This document shows, piece after piece, positions 43,702 through 53,077 of a stretch of 64,000 nucleotides of DNA. The stretch is taken from assembly GCF_022538055.1 (NCBI RefSeq), contig NZ_JAKZAM010000010.1:62001-126000 (forward strand), in the 5' to 3' direction. Source of the DNA: Cognataquiflexum nitidum (GTDB lineage: Bacteria; Bacteroidota; Bacteroidia; Cytophagales; Cyclobacteriaceae). The notes under the pieces are model-generated. The model was not told where the DNA came from. It made no database searches and saw only the letters and a program-made list of their open reading frames with translations. The position numbers and the translations under genes are program-made. Each line of letters begins with the position of its first letter. The first letter of the stretch is position 1.

Positions 43702-44728
43702 GAAGGAGTTCAGATTGAATAAATAGGGAATTATAGTTTTCTTTTATTAATGTTTCAAATTTTTCTGTTGTCTCTTGCAGTGTCAATTGTGATTTTCCTC
43801 CGGAAGCATTTTTATGACCTCCTCCATCAAAATATGACGCTGCAAATTTATTGACCGCAATGTCCTCTGTAGACCTGAAGGATATTTTTATTCCATCTTC
43901 ACGTTCGGTAAACAATGCCGCAATCTTGATGCCATCCAAGGATAAGGCATAGTTCACCAAACCTTCGGTGTCGCCTGTTTGGGAACAGTACTTTCTGAGG
44001 TCTTTTTTGCTAATTGCAAAATAGGCTGTCTGCAAATCCTGCATGATCATCAATCTCCTCGTGATGGCAAATCCTATAAATTTCAATCTATTGACACTAT
44101 TGGTATCATAGATCAAACGTGAGATTTTAGAATTATCGGCACCAATACCAATCAATTCTGCTGTGATCAGATGGACATTTTTAGTGGTATTGGGATGTCT
44201 GAATCCTCCAGTATCTGTCATAATACCTGCATAGAGGCACTCTGCGATATCTTCATCTATCAAATCTTTGTGACCTACTGCCACTATCAATTCAAATATC
44301 AATTCACATGTAGCAGCTGCTGAAGTGCTCCAATACCTGAAGTCAGCAAAATCTTTAGGATCCTGATGGTGGTCAATATTTACCTTATAGGCCTTTGAAT
44401 TTTCCACCCACTCTTGCATGTCCTGCATCCTCCTAGGACAGGAAAAATCCAGACAAAAAATGAGTGTGGCCTTTTGGATGATTCCAATGGCTTTTTGCCT
44501 TGTGGCCCCATCCTCAAAGTTCATCACATCCTCATTGCCCTTCATCCAATGAAGGAAGGAAGGGTAATCTGAAGGGGTAATTACCTGCACTTCATGTCCC
44601 AGTTTCACTAAGAAGTTTGACATTGCCAGACAAGACCCCAAAGCATCGGCGTCAGGCTTGTGGTGGGTGGTAATGACTACTTTCTGGGGTGAGGAAATTA
44701 TATGTTTAAATGACTCTAATTCTCGCAT
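43688..44728 (-). CDS. nrnA: DHH-family phosphoesterase (NrnA-like oligoribonuclease/pAp phosphatase)
   Basis: 346 aa from ATG 44726-44728; a longer frame up to 44806 adds an unconserved leader. DHH motifs: THHKPDADALGSCLAM, LDFSCPRR, NIDHHQDP (DHH), GIMTDTGGFRHPNTT; the DHHA1 domain ends in SYFDGGGHKNASGG. It degrades nanoRNA and 3'-phosphoadenosine phosphate. Heads the operon with three FKBPs; divergent from ndk, as in gliding Bacteroidota. Confidence 0.94.
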   Translation of the reverse strand: MRELESFKHIISSPQKVVITTHHKPDADALGSCLAMSNFLVKLGHEVQVITPSDYPSFLHWMKGNEDVMNFEDGATRQKAIGIIQKATLIFCLDFSCPRRMQDMQEWVENSKAYKVNIDHHQDPKDFADFRYWSTSAAATCELIFELIVAVGHKDLIDEDIAECLYAGIMTDTGGFRHPNTTKNVHLITAELIGIGADNSKISRLIYDTNSVNRLKFIGFAITRRLMIMQDLQTAYFAISKKDLRKYCSQTGDTEGLVNYALSLDGIKIAALFTEREDGIKISFRSTEDIAVNKFAASYFDGGGHKNASGGKSQLTLQETTEKFETLIKENYNSLFIQSELLHEKN

Positions 44729-44875
44729 TTGATTGCTTTTGTGCACTCCCCTTAAGGAACATAGTCCGCAAAGGTCAGGATAATTTTTGAAAAATCCCAA
44801 TGGCACTAAAAGTCTAAATCTGAATTAGATAACACAGATTTTACGACCATTATTCGGAGATTCAATGAATTCCTG

Positions 44876-44883
44876 TATTTTTG
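44876..44883 (+). promoter_or_regulatory. Promoter -7 box for ndk
   Basis: TATTTTTG, an exact TAnnTTTG match, 32 nt before the ndk ATG at 44916. A transcript beginning just downstream would not contain the upstream in-frame start at 44865, which supports the shorter protein. Confidence 0.5.
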
Positions 44884-44915
44884 CAGCCACATTTAAACCT
44901 ACAAAAATAATTACA

Positions 44916-45338
44916 ATGGCAGGTAAAAGAACTTTCACCATGATCAAGCCGGACGCATTTGGTGCCGGCAATTCCGGGGCAATTTTAAAAATGATTGAAG
45001 GGGCAGGATTCAAAATCGTAGCGCTAAAGGCGACACAACTGACACCAGAATTGGCCGGAAAATTTTATGAAGTGCACAAAGAAAGACCGTTTTATGCGGA
45101 CCTATGCAAGTATATGTCTTCAGGACCTATCATTGCCGCGATATTGGAAAAAGACAATGCTGTGGAAGATTTCAGAACATTGATCGGTGCTACCAATCCT
45201 GCCAACGCCGCAGAAGGAACCATCAGAAAAATGTTTGCAACTTCTATTGAGGCCAATGCTGTACACGGATCCGACTCAGATGAAAATGCCCAGATTGAAG
45301 GGAATTTTTATTTCAGCCAGTTCGAGAGGGTATTGTAA
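44916..45338 (+). CDS. ndk: Nucleoside diphosphate kinase
   Basis: 140 aa from ATG 44916 ([16 protein letters not shown]), the normal family length; an in-frame start at 44865 lies within the promoter region. Signature [11 protein letters not shown], the [16 protein letters not shown] region, [18 protein letters not shown] and the catalytic His in [12 protein letters not shown]. It balances cytosolic NTP pools. Followed by a strong terminator. Confidence 0.97.
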   Translation: MAGKRTFTMIKPDAFGAGNSGAILKMIEGAGFKIVALKATQLTPELAGKFYEVHKERPFYADLCKYMSSGPIIAAILEKDNAVEDFRTLIGATNPANAAEGTIRKMFATSIEANAVHGSDSDENAQIEGNFYFSQFERVL

Positions 45339-45380
45339 TTTCAAGGATTTTAGGAAGTCCAAAAAAATCCCCAAACTAAT

Positions 45381-45415
45381 AAAGGCAGTCAGGAAAATCT
45401 GATTGCCTTTTTTTT
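45381..45415 (+). terminator. Intrinsic terminator of ndk
   Basis: 12-bp stem AAAGGCAGTCAG (45381-45392)/CTGATTGCCTTT (45399-45410), one G-T pair, then an uninterrupted T-run. Confidence 0.92.
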
Positions 45416-45473
45416 GGATGCATTTTTAAGAAAATAAACGAAAGGAAATAAGGCCACAATCAACAATTTTCCA

Positions 45474-45513
45474 AAAAACAAAGGCTATCAGAGATCTGAT
45501 AGCCTTTGTTTTT
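45474..45513. terminator. 19-bp perfect palindromic bidirectional terminator
   Basis: Left arm 45474-45492 and right arm 45495-45513 are perfect complements (ends AAAAACAAAGG / CCTTTGTTTTT) with a 2-nt centre. Both flanks are A/T runs, so it can end both the gldN operon (stop 45537, minus) and read-through from ndk (plus). Confidence 0.9.
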
Positions 45514-45536
45514 AAGCATTGTTGAAATAGTTTTTT

Positions 45537-46352
45537 TTACCACTCCCAAAGTCCATTTTCGAAATCAAGAAGCTTGTATTCAAACTCCAAGGAATTCAAA
45601 AACGCCTGCAATTCAGGATTGGGATGACTTGAATTCACCAAATCTGCTACATAGGCATTGTCAGGATTGGTGTATCTTCTAACCACTGACCTGAACAACC
45701 TCTGATCGAAAACCTGATCGTAAGTTAAGTTCTTGGCGGTATTTTGGAAAATCAGCCATTTTGCCTCAGGATGGTCTTTGAAGTGATAGTAGAAATCCTT
45801 GAACCTCACATAACCGATGGTCTTTTGACCTGCATTGGCGTTTGTTTGGGAAGGCATGACTAGCTCAATATATTTCACGTCAAATTTGATTTGTGAATGG
45901 TGTTTGTCAAACACAAAATCTTCCATAAAATCAAGGTAATAAAGCTGCTTTACAAAAATGCTGTCACCGTTTGCTGCCAACCAAAAATTAGATTGGAAAT
46001 CAGATATCGAAAGAGGCTGGGTGAATTTATCATCTGCAAATACTTCAAGTGCATTGTCTTCTACAATGGCTTTATATATCTGATTGACTACACCGTCGCT
46101 TTTGGTATCTCCGGACCCATAAAGAGGCTGATTGTATTTTTCCCTAAGATCAATTCTCCTCCACACAGAGATCTGATACATCTTATCGTCTTCACGAATC
46201 GGATGAGCCGAAAAAACAGTGTCCATTTTGAACTGTCTATCGCCAGTTCCGGCTGGACTCACACTTGTTGCTTGCGCATGACTTTCTATACTTAGAAGAG
46301 AAAGACCAAGGGAAAAAAGGCCAAAGATTTTTGAATAAAGCTTCATATTCAT
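45537..46352 (-). CDS. gldN: Type IX secretion/gliding protein GldN
   Basis: 271 aa (or from Met3 at 46346) with a signal peptide (ends ESHAQ). GldN/PorN family marks: DKMYQISVWRRIDLREKYNQPLYG, LWLAANGDSIFVKQLYYLDFMEDFVFDKHHSQIKFDVKYIEL and GYVRFKDFYYHF. Together with GldK it forms the large periplasmic ring of the type IX secretion system on the inner face of the outer membrane. Last gene of gldK-L-M-N. Confidence 0.94.
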   Translation of the reverse strand: MNMKLYSKIFGLFSLGLSLLSIESHAQATSVSPAGTGDRQFKMDTVFSAHPIREDDKMYQISVWRRIDLREKYNQPLYGSGDTKSDGVVNQIYKAIVEDNALEVFADDKFTQPLSISDFQSNFWLAANGDSIFVKQLYYLDFMEDFVFDKHHSQIKFDVKYIELVMPSQTNANAGQKTIGYVRFKDFYYHFKDHPEAKWLIFQNTAKNLTYDQVFDQRLFRSVVRRYTNPDNAYVADLVNSSHPNPELQAFLNSLEFEYKLLDFENGLWEW

Positions 46353-46391
46353 TTTTGTTTATGATCATGCCTTAAAAGCATCATCGATCAT

Positions 46392-47993
46392 TTATTTAAT
46401 CGCCATCCTGATGATCTCAGGCTGATTGTTTGTTATTTTATTGCCTCGGAAGTTGGTTCTGGTCACTTGTGTAACACGGATAACCAACGCATCTCCACTT
46501 TTTGCAGAAGCCAAGAGATTTCTGATGGCTACATTTTTACCGTTGATGGCCACTTTTTCTCTAGGAACTTCATTTCTTAGAAGAATAACTTCACCACCTG
46601 TTACTTCAAAATTGGCATCTTTTGCCATTGTCCTACCGAAGTTTGCCTCAGGAATCGCTTCTACGATCAATGAAGACGGTCCCGGTGCAGGATAAGCCTG
46701 ACTCAAATCAATAGGACCTCTACCGTCAAACAACCTGACAGTTGGTGCAGGCACCGGCTTGATATCATACGATACATCACCGATTTTATTGCCTCCACTG
46801 CTTACGCCGATCAAGACTTCTCCGGAACCTCCGGGGATTACAGTCAATTGACCCGGCTTGCTTCCTTGGATAGAAGAACCATTAGATACTGTGAAGCTTG
46901 GTGCGTAGCTATTTCCCAAAGCAGGTACATCAATCAACAATTCATTGGCGCAATCCGCGTATAGCTGATTGACAACTTCTGAAGTTACTTTGATGACAGG
47001 CTGGGCTACATAATATTCATATTCTACAGGAAGAATTTTATCTTCTCCGCCAACATTCGTTACTATTTCCCCTTTAAGGATTTTTTTGGCCAAACCCCTA
47101 TCGTCGTATTGACCGGCAGGAGTAGCTGTAAATTCGATTTTACCGAAGCCGTTTTCTACTGTGACTGGCCTCCCGTCTATTGTCATCTGAGGTACATCTG
47201 AAGAAGAGGAAGAAGCGATAAACATGTCTGCCTGGAACTTCGTACCTGCCGCTACCACATTTGATTGGGCCGCAATTCTTGCTTCAACGATATCTGCTTT
47301 GTAATAGAACGAACCGATGGAAGCAGTAATTGCTCCTAGAGATTCACTTTCAATATTCAAAACCTCATTTTGATACTGCGAAATCAATGCCATTACCGCA
47401 CCAACCGGAGACTTGACAAAGTTCAAAAAAACGAAATTTTTGTTTCTAACCTCTTTGTCATTTTGAAATATTTCAATGTCCTTTGCGTCCTTTGCGATGT
47501 CACCAAAACTCAACTCGATACCTGCCTTCTTAAGAATTTCACTGATTTGCTTTGGATAAGTATTTAACCTTTCCTGCATTTCAAATCCCTTCTTATTGTT
47601 ATTGAAAATATTGCCCGGGATATCGGTGTTTTTGAGCGCAGAATTGCTAAACTGACCTTGGTCATCCTTCGCATTTGAAGCAGTCAAGAGCTCTTGCTTC
47701 AATTCCTCAAGGTAAGCGTATATTTCAGAAGTTGCCTTACGGACTTCCTTTGCAGCATCTACCTTGGGTACATCTTTTTCGTTATTCCCCTGATTTTCTA
47801 CTGTGGATGCAATAGAGGAAACAGTGAATTCATTTTTGTTGATGAAGTTTTTGGAAGTCCTTTCCAATCCATCGTTCAACAGCACAAACTTTTGGAGAAT
47901 CTGGTTACTCACCTGCAATGCCAGCAAAGCTGTCAATACGAGGTACATCATACCAATCATCCGCTGCCTTGGTGTTTCTTTTCCGCCTGCCAT
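46392..47993 (-). CDS. gldM: Type IX secretion/gliding motor protein GldM
   Basis: 533 aa: cytoplasmic N-tip MAGGKETPRQRMIGMMYLVLTALLALQVSNQIL with the single transmembrane helix, then a long periplasmic part with an alpha-helical domain and beta domains to the C-terminus (AKSGDALVIRVTQVTRTNFRGNKI). The N-terminal sequence is very close to known GldM. It pairs with GldL as the proton-powered motor and spans the periplasm to reach the GldKN ring. Normal length. Confidence 0.96.
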   Translation of the reverse strand: MAGGKETPRQRMIGMMYLVLTALLALQVSNQILQKFVLLNDGLERTSKNFINKNEFTVSSIASTVENQGNNEKDVPKVDAAKEVRKATSEIYAYLEELKQELLTASNAKDDQGQFSNSALKNTDIPGNIFNNNKKGFEMQERLNTYPKQISEILKKAGIELSFGDIAKDAKDIEIFQNDKEVRNKNFVFLNFVKSPVGAVMALISQYQNEVLNIESESLGAITASIGSFYYKADIVEARIAAQSNVVAAGTKFQADMFIASSSSSDVPQMTIDGRPVTVENGFGKIEFTATPAGQYDDRGLAKKILKGEIVTNVGGEDKILPVEYEYYVAQPVIKVTSEVVNQLYADCANELLIDVPALGNSYAPSFTVSNGSSIQGSKPGQLTVIPGGSGEVLIGVSSGGNKIGDVSYDIKPVPAPTVRLFDGRGPIDLSQAYPAPGPSSLIVEAIPEANFGRTMAKDANFEVTGGEVILLRNEVPREKVAINGKNVAIRNLLASAKSGDALVIRVTQVTRTNFRGNKITNNQPEIIRMAIK

Positions 47994-48033
47994 ATTATTT
48001 TTCTAAAAGATTAAATATAAATATGAACTAGAC

Positions 48034-48834
48034 TTATCCTTTCATGGCAGAAAGCATTCCACCATATACTTTATTCAAGGAACTTACATTTTGGTTGAGT
48101 TTTGCCAATTCAGTTTTGAATTGCTCAGTTTCTTTGCCTGCCTCATTCAATCCTTCCATTGCATTTGAAATGTTGGAATAGAACTTATTGAGCGTTTTGA
48201 GGTGTGATTGGGCATCCAACAATTCCATTTCATACACATTGTTCAGTGCAGAAAGGTTTTTGGTAACTGATACTACTTGGCTGTGGTATTCTTTTGCATC
48301 TGCAGACGCAGATGAAAGTTCAGTGAGTGCCATGGCAGTTTTTCCGTAAGACTGGTTGATGTCGACCAAAGTCTTGGAGGCTGTCTTTACGTTGCTTGCA
48401 TACTCATTAGTGGCAACAGCCGCATCAGCGATGGTTCCCATTTTTTCTGCAGAGGTAGCAAGGTTTTGGATTCCTTTACCCAAGCTGTCAAACAATTCGG
48501 GGCCGATTTTGGCATTCGCCAACATTTCGTCAAACTTTTGGCTAAGGTTGTCTTTTGGCTCTTTTTTGGTGGATTTTCGTTCTGCTGGTTCATCACCGGC
48601 TAATTCAGGATAAACTTTGGACCAGTCTACTTCTTCATGCTTTGGCTCAAATGCAGATAAGAAAAATATTGCGGCCTCTGTGGAAAGTCCCACACCGATC
48701 ATCAAACTTGCGAAAGGCCAATCTAGGATTTTGAACATAGCTCCAAGGATAACTACGGCAGCACCGATACCATATATTTTTGGCATGATATCCCCGTAAA
48801 ATACGTTCATGAATGATTTGTTTTTTGTTGCCAT
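48034..48834 (-). CDS. gldL: Type IX secretion/gliding motor protein GldL
   Basis: 266 aa inner-membrane protein with two helices (about 17-36 and 41-61) and a long cytoplasmic helical tail. The second helix carries a buried Glu (Glu53 in STEAAIFFLSAFEP), the position of the family's essential glutamate, and Lys35 in the first. It forms a pentameric stator-type channel around GldM. Starts 40 nt from the gldM start in the same operon. Confidence 0.95.
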   Translation of the reverse strand: MATKNKSFMNVFYGDIMPKIYGIGAAVVILGAMFKILDWPFASLMIGVGLSTEAAIFFLSAFEPKHEEVDWSKVYPELAGDEPAERKSTKKEPKDNLSQKFDEMLANAKIGPELFDSLGKGIQNLATSAEKMGTIADAAVATNEYASNVKTASKTLVDINQSYGKTAMALTELSSASADAKEYHSQVVSVTKNLSALNNVYEMELLDAQSHLKTLNKFYSNISNAMEGLNEAGKETEQFKTELAKLNQNVSSLNKVYGGMLSAMKG

Positions 48835-48883
48835 TTTTTTTTAAAAATTTAGAGGTGAGTGAGTGATTAAGATGTTATTCGAT

Positions 48884-49978
48884 TTACTTTTTTCTTCTTC
48901 TGTTGTTACTGACATCCATTGAACCTGATCTACCCAGATAGGTCATGGCAGTTCTGAATCCGATGTGTGCTGTTTTCACATCCTGGAATTCGTAGGTTCT
49001 TGTACTTGTTTCGAGGTAGTGAGCGATATCTTTCCAAGAACCGCCACGAACTACTTTCCTTTTTTCATTGGGATCATCATATCTAGGGTCCAAATCCCAA
49101 GTCACAGATCCACTGACAGCATTGTAGGAATCCAATACCCATTCTGCTACGTTGCCGGACATATTGTATAGTCCAAAGCCGTTTGGAGCAAAAACATCAA
49201 CCGGTGCAGTATAGGCAAATCCGTCATCAATATAATTTCCTCTGCCTGGTTTGAAGTTTGCCATCAGACAGCCTCTTTTATTTTTCAAATAAGGTCCGCC
49301 CCAAGGGTATTTTGCCACTTCTTTTCCACCTTTGGCTGCATATTCCCATTCCGCTTCAGAAGGTAACCTAAAAGGAGGGTAGTCAAAATCCGCTTTGTCA
49401 TTTGCATTCAGGTGATAGGTTCTCCACTGACAGTACATATTTGCCTGTTCCCAGCTGACCCCTACCACTGGGTAATTGTCAAAAGCAGGGTGGTCAAAGT
49501 AAAACTCCATCAATGGATCCCCATAGTGATAAGTAAAACTTGTGTTCCAGACTGTCGTGTCAGGAAGTACAGCGTTCAGGTCAAAAGTAGGTGCGTCTTT
49601 TAAAGTTGTCGGAGTGCTATAGGTGTACTCGCCTAACCTGACGGCTTCAATGAACTGTCTGTATTTGTTGTTGGATACTTCATACTTATCCATATAAAAT
49701 TCGGAGATCGTAATCTGCTTGTTCAACGATGATTGAGAGAAGGCTATATCTTCATCAGCCTGTCCCATCCAAAAAGTTCCGGCCTTGACCGGCACCATTT
49801 CTTGAGGAAGGATTTGTTGCCAGATTACCCTCTTGGGAACACCCGTAACTTCACCCCTTCTATTGTCTTTTTCACTGGCAGATCCTTTCTTGCCCAAAAG
49901 TCCGCAACTCGGTAATACTACCACTACCAAAACCGCTAAAATTATGCTCAAAACGCGTGTCTTCATTTTTTTAGACAT
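48884..49978 (-). CDS. gldK: Type IX secretion/gliding lipoprotein GldK
   Basis: 364 aa lipoprotein (signal peptide ending VVLPSC, Cys25) with an FGE-sulfatase-like domain: PVKAGTFWMGQADED, SEFYMDKYEVSNNKYRQFI, PVVGVSWEQANMYCQWRT, FRLPSEAEWEYAAKGG, MSGNVAEWVLDSY and VVRGGSWKD. It builds the periplasmic ring with GldN. First gene of the gldK-N operon; the upstream promoter box is at 50065-50072. The C-terminal tail is basic (DVSNNRRRKK). Confidence 0.96.
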   Translation of the reverse strand: MSKKMKTRVLSIILAVLVVVVLPSCGLLGKKGSASEKDNRRGEVTGVPKRVIWQQILPQEMVPVKAGTFWMGQADEDIAFSQSSLNKQITISEFYMDKYEVSNNKYRQFIEAVRLGEYTYSTPTTLKDAPTFDLNAVLPDTTVWNTSFTYHYGDPLMEFYFDHPAFDNYPVVGVSWEQANMYCQWRTYHLNANDKADFDYPPFRLPSEAEWEYAAKGGKEVAKYPWGGPYLKNKRGCLMANFKPGRGNYIDDGFAYTAPVDVFAPNGFGLYNMSGNVAEWVLDSYNAVSGSVTWDLDPRYDDPNEKRKVVRGGSWKDIAHYLETSTRTYEFQDVKTAHIGFRTAMTYLGRSGSMDVSNNRRRKK

Positions 49979-50064
49979 AAATTACATTAAACCATTTATC
50001 AAATTCATGCCACTTTTTGGATAAGCAACAAGAGCGAAAATTAAAGTAAATTCTTAGAAATACA

Positions 50065-50072
50065 CAAATTTA
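50065..50072 (-). promoter_or_regulatory. Promoter -7 box for the gldKLMN operon
   Basis: TAAATTTG on the minus strand (50072 to 50065), an exact TAnnTTTG match. It lies in the 119-nt gap between porP and gldK and would give an 80-nt leader. The -33 element is weak. Confidence 0.45.
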
Positions 50073-50097
50073 ATTACTGAATTTCCAATATTTTTTT

Positions 50098-51069
50098 TTA
50101 AAACCTAAATCTCGGAGTACGTTGGATTGTTCTTTGGAACTCCCGACTTACATCCGGAAGTACATAGGATAACATGAATTCGTGACTCGTCGGAGACTTG
50201 GCTTCTATCCCTCCGACTACTAGATCAAAGGCGTATCCTATCCTTAGGGAATTATCTTTGAGTATACTGTATCCCATCAACAGAGATACTGATTCTTCAC
50301 CTCTGAAGGCCAACCCTCCACTTACCTTTTGATTGTATGTGGCTATAACGCTGACATCGTAGGAAAAATTATTAAAGGAAACTGTTTTCAACAAAACGCT
50401 AGGCTCAAAATTCCACTGTGCGAAAGTTTTGATCCTATATCCGACCAACAAGTAGGAGTGGTTTTTCAATTGGTTCTCTACAGATCCCTCTCCAAAGTCA
50501 AAACCCGGTTCATTCAAATGTCGGCTGCTAATTCCTATATAATATTTTGTACGGTCATAGATGGCGCCCGCACCAAAGTTGAAATTCATCTGTGTTTCGC
50601 TTCCTGTCGCCGGAAGTCTAGGATCAGGATTTACAAAATCCAGTTCATCAAAACGTATCGTAGTAGCAAAAACACCTCCCATAATTCCTAAACTCAAAAC
50701 ACCTCTCCTTAGTTTTTTATGGTACCCTACCGAGAGGTTTGCTTCCTGATTTGTCGTTGGGCCAATATTATCGTTCACAAAATTTAAGCCAACTCCCAAT
50801 TTGAGTTTGTCAATCGATCCTGCGGCAGTAACCAGTTGGGTAATCGGAGCGGGTCCATTGGTACCTGAATAATTTAGCCATTGTGACCTATGAAGGGCAG
50901 AAAATCTGTATCCGGATTCTTTCCCTGCAAAAGCAGGATTGAAATATCCGCCATTATACATGTACTGGGTAAACTGTGCATCCTGTTGGCCATTGACGCC
51001 CGAAACAAAAAAAACCCCTGCCCAGATCAACAGGAGGCATTTGAATATCGTAAAATTACGTTTAACCAT
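50098..51069 (-). CDS. PorP/SprF-family outer membrane protein
   Basis: 323 aa with a signal peptide (ends VNGQQDAQ). Family marks: DAQFTQYMYNGGYFNPAFAGKE at the N-terminus, SALHRSQWLNYSGTNGPAPITQ, KLGVGLNFVNDNIGPTTNQEANL and the barrel ending in LSYVLPDVSR. Such proteins anchor GldK/PorK or SprB-type adhesins at the outer membrane. It is directly upstream of gldK, the usual type IX arrangement. Confidence 0.93.
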   Translation of the reverse strand: MVKRNFTIFKCLLLIWAGVFFVSGVNGQQDAQFTQYMYNGGYFNPAFAGKESGYRFSALHRSQWLNYSGTNGPAPITQLVTAAGSIDKLKLGVGLNFVNDNIGPTTNQEANLSVGYHKKLRRGVLSLGIMGGVFATTIRFDELDFVNPDPRLPATGSETQMNFNFGAGAIYDRTKYYIGISSRHLNEPGFDFGEGSVENQLKNHSYLLVGYRIKTFAQWNFEPSVLLKTVSFNNFSYDVSVIATYNQKVSGGLAFRGEESVSLLMGYSILKDNSLRIGYAFDLVVGGIEAKSPTSHEFMLSYVLPDVSREFQRTIQRTPRFRF

Positions 51070-51143
51070 GTACCATTAAAACTGATGAAGTAAACTTTAT
51101 TCTACACAATTAAACTCATTTTTGCCATAAAAGATTGAAAATA

Positions 51144-51920
51144 TCACAAATTATTTGCCTTTTTTATGTAAAGTTCGAGTGCCCCTGTCATACTTGGTGC
51201 ATTTGGCATGGGGGCTTCAATGTCAAGAATTAAATTTTGTTCTCTGACCTCCTTGGCTGTGGTGGGACCAAAAGCTGCAATCCTAGTATTATTTTGTTGG
51301 AAATCCGGAAAGTTCTGCTTCAAAGATTTAATCCCTGAAGGGGAGAAAAAAGCGAGAATGTCATATTTGATATCTCTCAGGTCCGAAAGGTCAGCAGCTA
51401 CAGTATGGTAGATGATTGCCTCTGTGTAGGAAATATTGTTCTTGGCCATATACTCCGGAATTTCATCCTTTCGTATATCAGAACAAGGAAAAAGATATTT
51501 CTCTGATTTATGCTTTTTAAAATAATCAAAAAGGTCAGCGGCTGTTTTTTGACCTACGTAAAGCTTACGCTTTCTGATCACGATGTACTTTTGAAGGTAG
51601 TGGGCCGTTTGGTCAGAAATACAGAAATATTTCATGTCTGCTGGCATTTCCACTTTCAATTCCTTGCAGATCGTAAAAAAATGGTCTATCGCATTCCTGC
51701 TGGTAAAGATGATAGCCGTATGCTTCAGAATATCGATCTTCTGCCTTCTAAAATCCTTGACCGAAACCGGTTCAACTTGAATAAAAGGCCTGAAATCGAT
51801 CTTTAAATTATACTTTTCAGCTAATTGAAAATATGGTGATTTCTCATCTGTCGGCTTCGGCTGTGAAACTAAGATGCTTTTTACCTGGTTTAATCTGTCT
51901 TTAGGAGATTTAGTCGTCAT
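51144..51920 (-). CDS. hemD: Uroporphyrinogen-III synthase
   Basis: 258 aa cytosolic enzyme of tetrapyrrole synthesis, closing hydroxymethylbilane with ring-D inversion. The family is poorly conserved; support comes from TAIIFTSRNAIDHFF, YFCISDQTAHYLQKY, KYLFPCSDIRKDEIPEYM, DILAFFSPSGIKSL and IAAFGPTTAKEV. It lies between the DUF4271 gene and porP, an association seen in other Bacteroidota genomes. Starts 35 nt after the DUF4271 stop. Confidence 0.88.
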   Translation of the reverse strand: MTTKSPKDRLNQVKSILVSQPKPTDEKSPYFQLAEKYNLKIDFRPFIQVEPVSVKDFRRQKIDILKHTAIIFTSRNAIDHFFTICKELKVEMPADMKYFCISDQTAHYLQKYIVIRKRKLYVGQKTAADLFDYFKKHKSEKYLFPCSDIRKDEIPEYMAKNNISYTEAIIYHTVAADLSDLRDIKYDILAFFSPSGIKSLKQNFPDFQQNNTRIAAFGPTTAKEVREQNLILDIEAPMPNAPSMTGALELYIKKANNL

Positions 51921-51955
51921 ATTTCACTTCAGCATTTGAACTTTTCCACTTGAAT

Positions 51956-53074
51956 TTACCCGATAATTACCTTCGAAAGGATTAAAAAGGGGACTATTTC
52001 TGCGCTGCAAATGTAAACAAATAAATGGTAATTTTTAAAGGACACCCTATTTGACATAATCAGAAACAACATGAGCACCCCAACCACATAAATCCAAAAA
52101 AAGCCATAAAGCAAATATTTTATTGTAATTGCCAATTCAAAGAAATCATTCAAAACAATTATACTGACAATCAAGGCCATAACAAATATTGTTATGGAAA
52201 TAATCCGAAGCATATAAAAAAAGTGCGGCACCACTATTTTTTTCAAATCAAACACAAATCCCAAGAATCTCAGCAAAGTAAATTTCAATACCGCAACCAG
52301 AATGAGTATGGAAGAACCCAAAAGCCAGCTTAAAAAGTGTTGGTTAAGGTCTCCGCTTACAATAAACTGAAGACTTTCATTGCCTACTGCCTTTACACAG
52401 AGCATCAGCAGCAAAAAGGCCATCATATTCATCAGCAACAAATAAAAGATAACATCCAGGGAGAAAAACTTCTGAACAGAATTTGATTCTGAGAAATCCT
52501 CCGCAGAAAAGACCGAAGTGGGCATCAAGATCAATTTTAGCACCAAAGGATATATCAACTTGTATACTGCAATCAAAAACAAGATACTGACGATCGCAAA
52601 AAAGAAGAAATCATTGAAGTTATCCACCTCTCTTTTCTCAGGGAGGAGTTTTTCTACGTCCACCTTTTCCAATGGTGCCTGATAATTTTCAAAAAAACCT
52701 TTTTCTACTGAAACATTGCTTGAATTGATGCCTGTTTTGATAATTGTAAGCAGTGTCCCCGTAGAATCTGATTCTGCCACAAAATTCCGAAAGTCATCCA
52801 AAGGAATTACAAATAGGGTATCAAAAGTTGTTTGCAGCCATAATTTATCATCCAAAAACAATGTAGATTCTCCCGGAAAAGCCAATCTAAAATAACTGTT
52901 TGGAAATGTTTTCAAATCTAATTTGACCTGGATTTTGGCATTGGACTTACGGATGGTCTCAGGATACATTTCCCGAATTCCTGTATTATAATTTTCCAAA
53001 ACCTGCGAAAATCCTCCAAAAGAAATTCCGGCAAAAAGAAGAAATAGGAAAAACCTGATATATGCTGTTTTCAT
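51956..53074 (-). CDS. DUF4271 membrane protein
   Basis: 372 aa: signal peptide (1-23), a beta-rich periplasmic domain (about 24-150), then six transmembrane helices in the C-terminal half (beginning FFFFAIVSILFLIAVYKLIYPLVL). This matches the DUF4271 layout. Function unknown; it is consistently linked with hemD and, here, with an Omp85-like gene 3 nt upstream. The combination suggests an envelope biogenesis role. Confidence 0.85.
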   Translation of the reverse strand: MKTAYIRFFLFLLFAGISFGGFSQVLENYNTGIREMYPETIRKSNAKIQVKLDLKTFPNSYFRLAFPGESTLFLDDKLWLQTTFDTLFVIPLDDFRNFVAESDSTGTLLTIIKTGINSSNVSVEKGFFENYQAPLEKVDVEKLLPEKREVDNFNDFFFFAIVSILFLIAVYKLIYPLVLKLILMPTSVFSAEDFSESNSVQKFFSLDVIFYLLLMNMMAFLLLMLCVKAVGNESLQFIVSGDLNQHFLSWLLGSSILILVAVLKFTLLRFLGFVFDLKKIVVPHFFYMLRIISITIFVMALIVSIIVLNDFFELAITIKYLLYGFFWIYVVGVLMLFLIMSNRVSFKNYHLFVYICSAEIVPFLILSKVIIG

Positions 53075-53077
53075 CTG

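Noticed and set aside
44729..44806. N-terminal extension of nrnA
   Set aside because: The extra residues are unlike DHH phosphoesterases and the extension runs toward the ndk promoter; the conserved protein begins at 44728.
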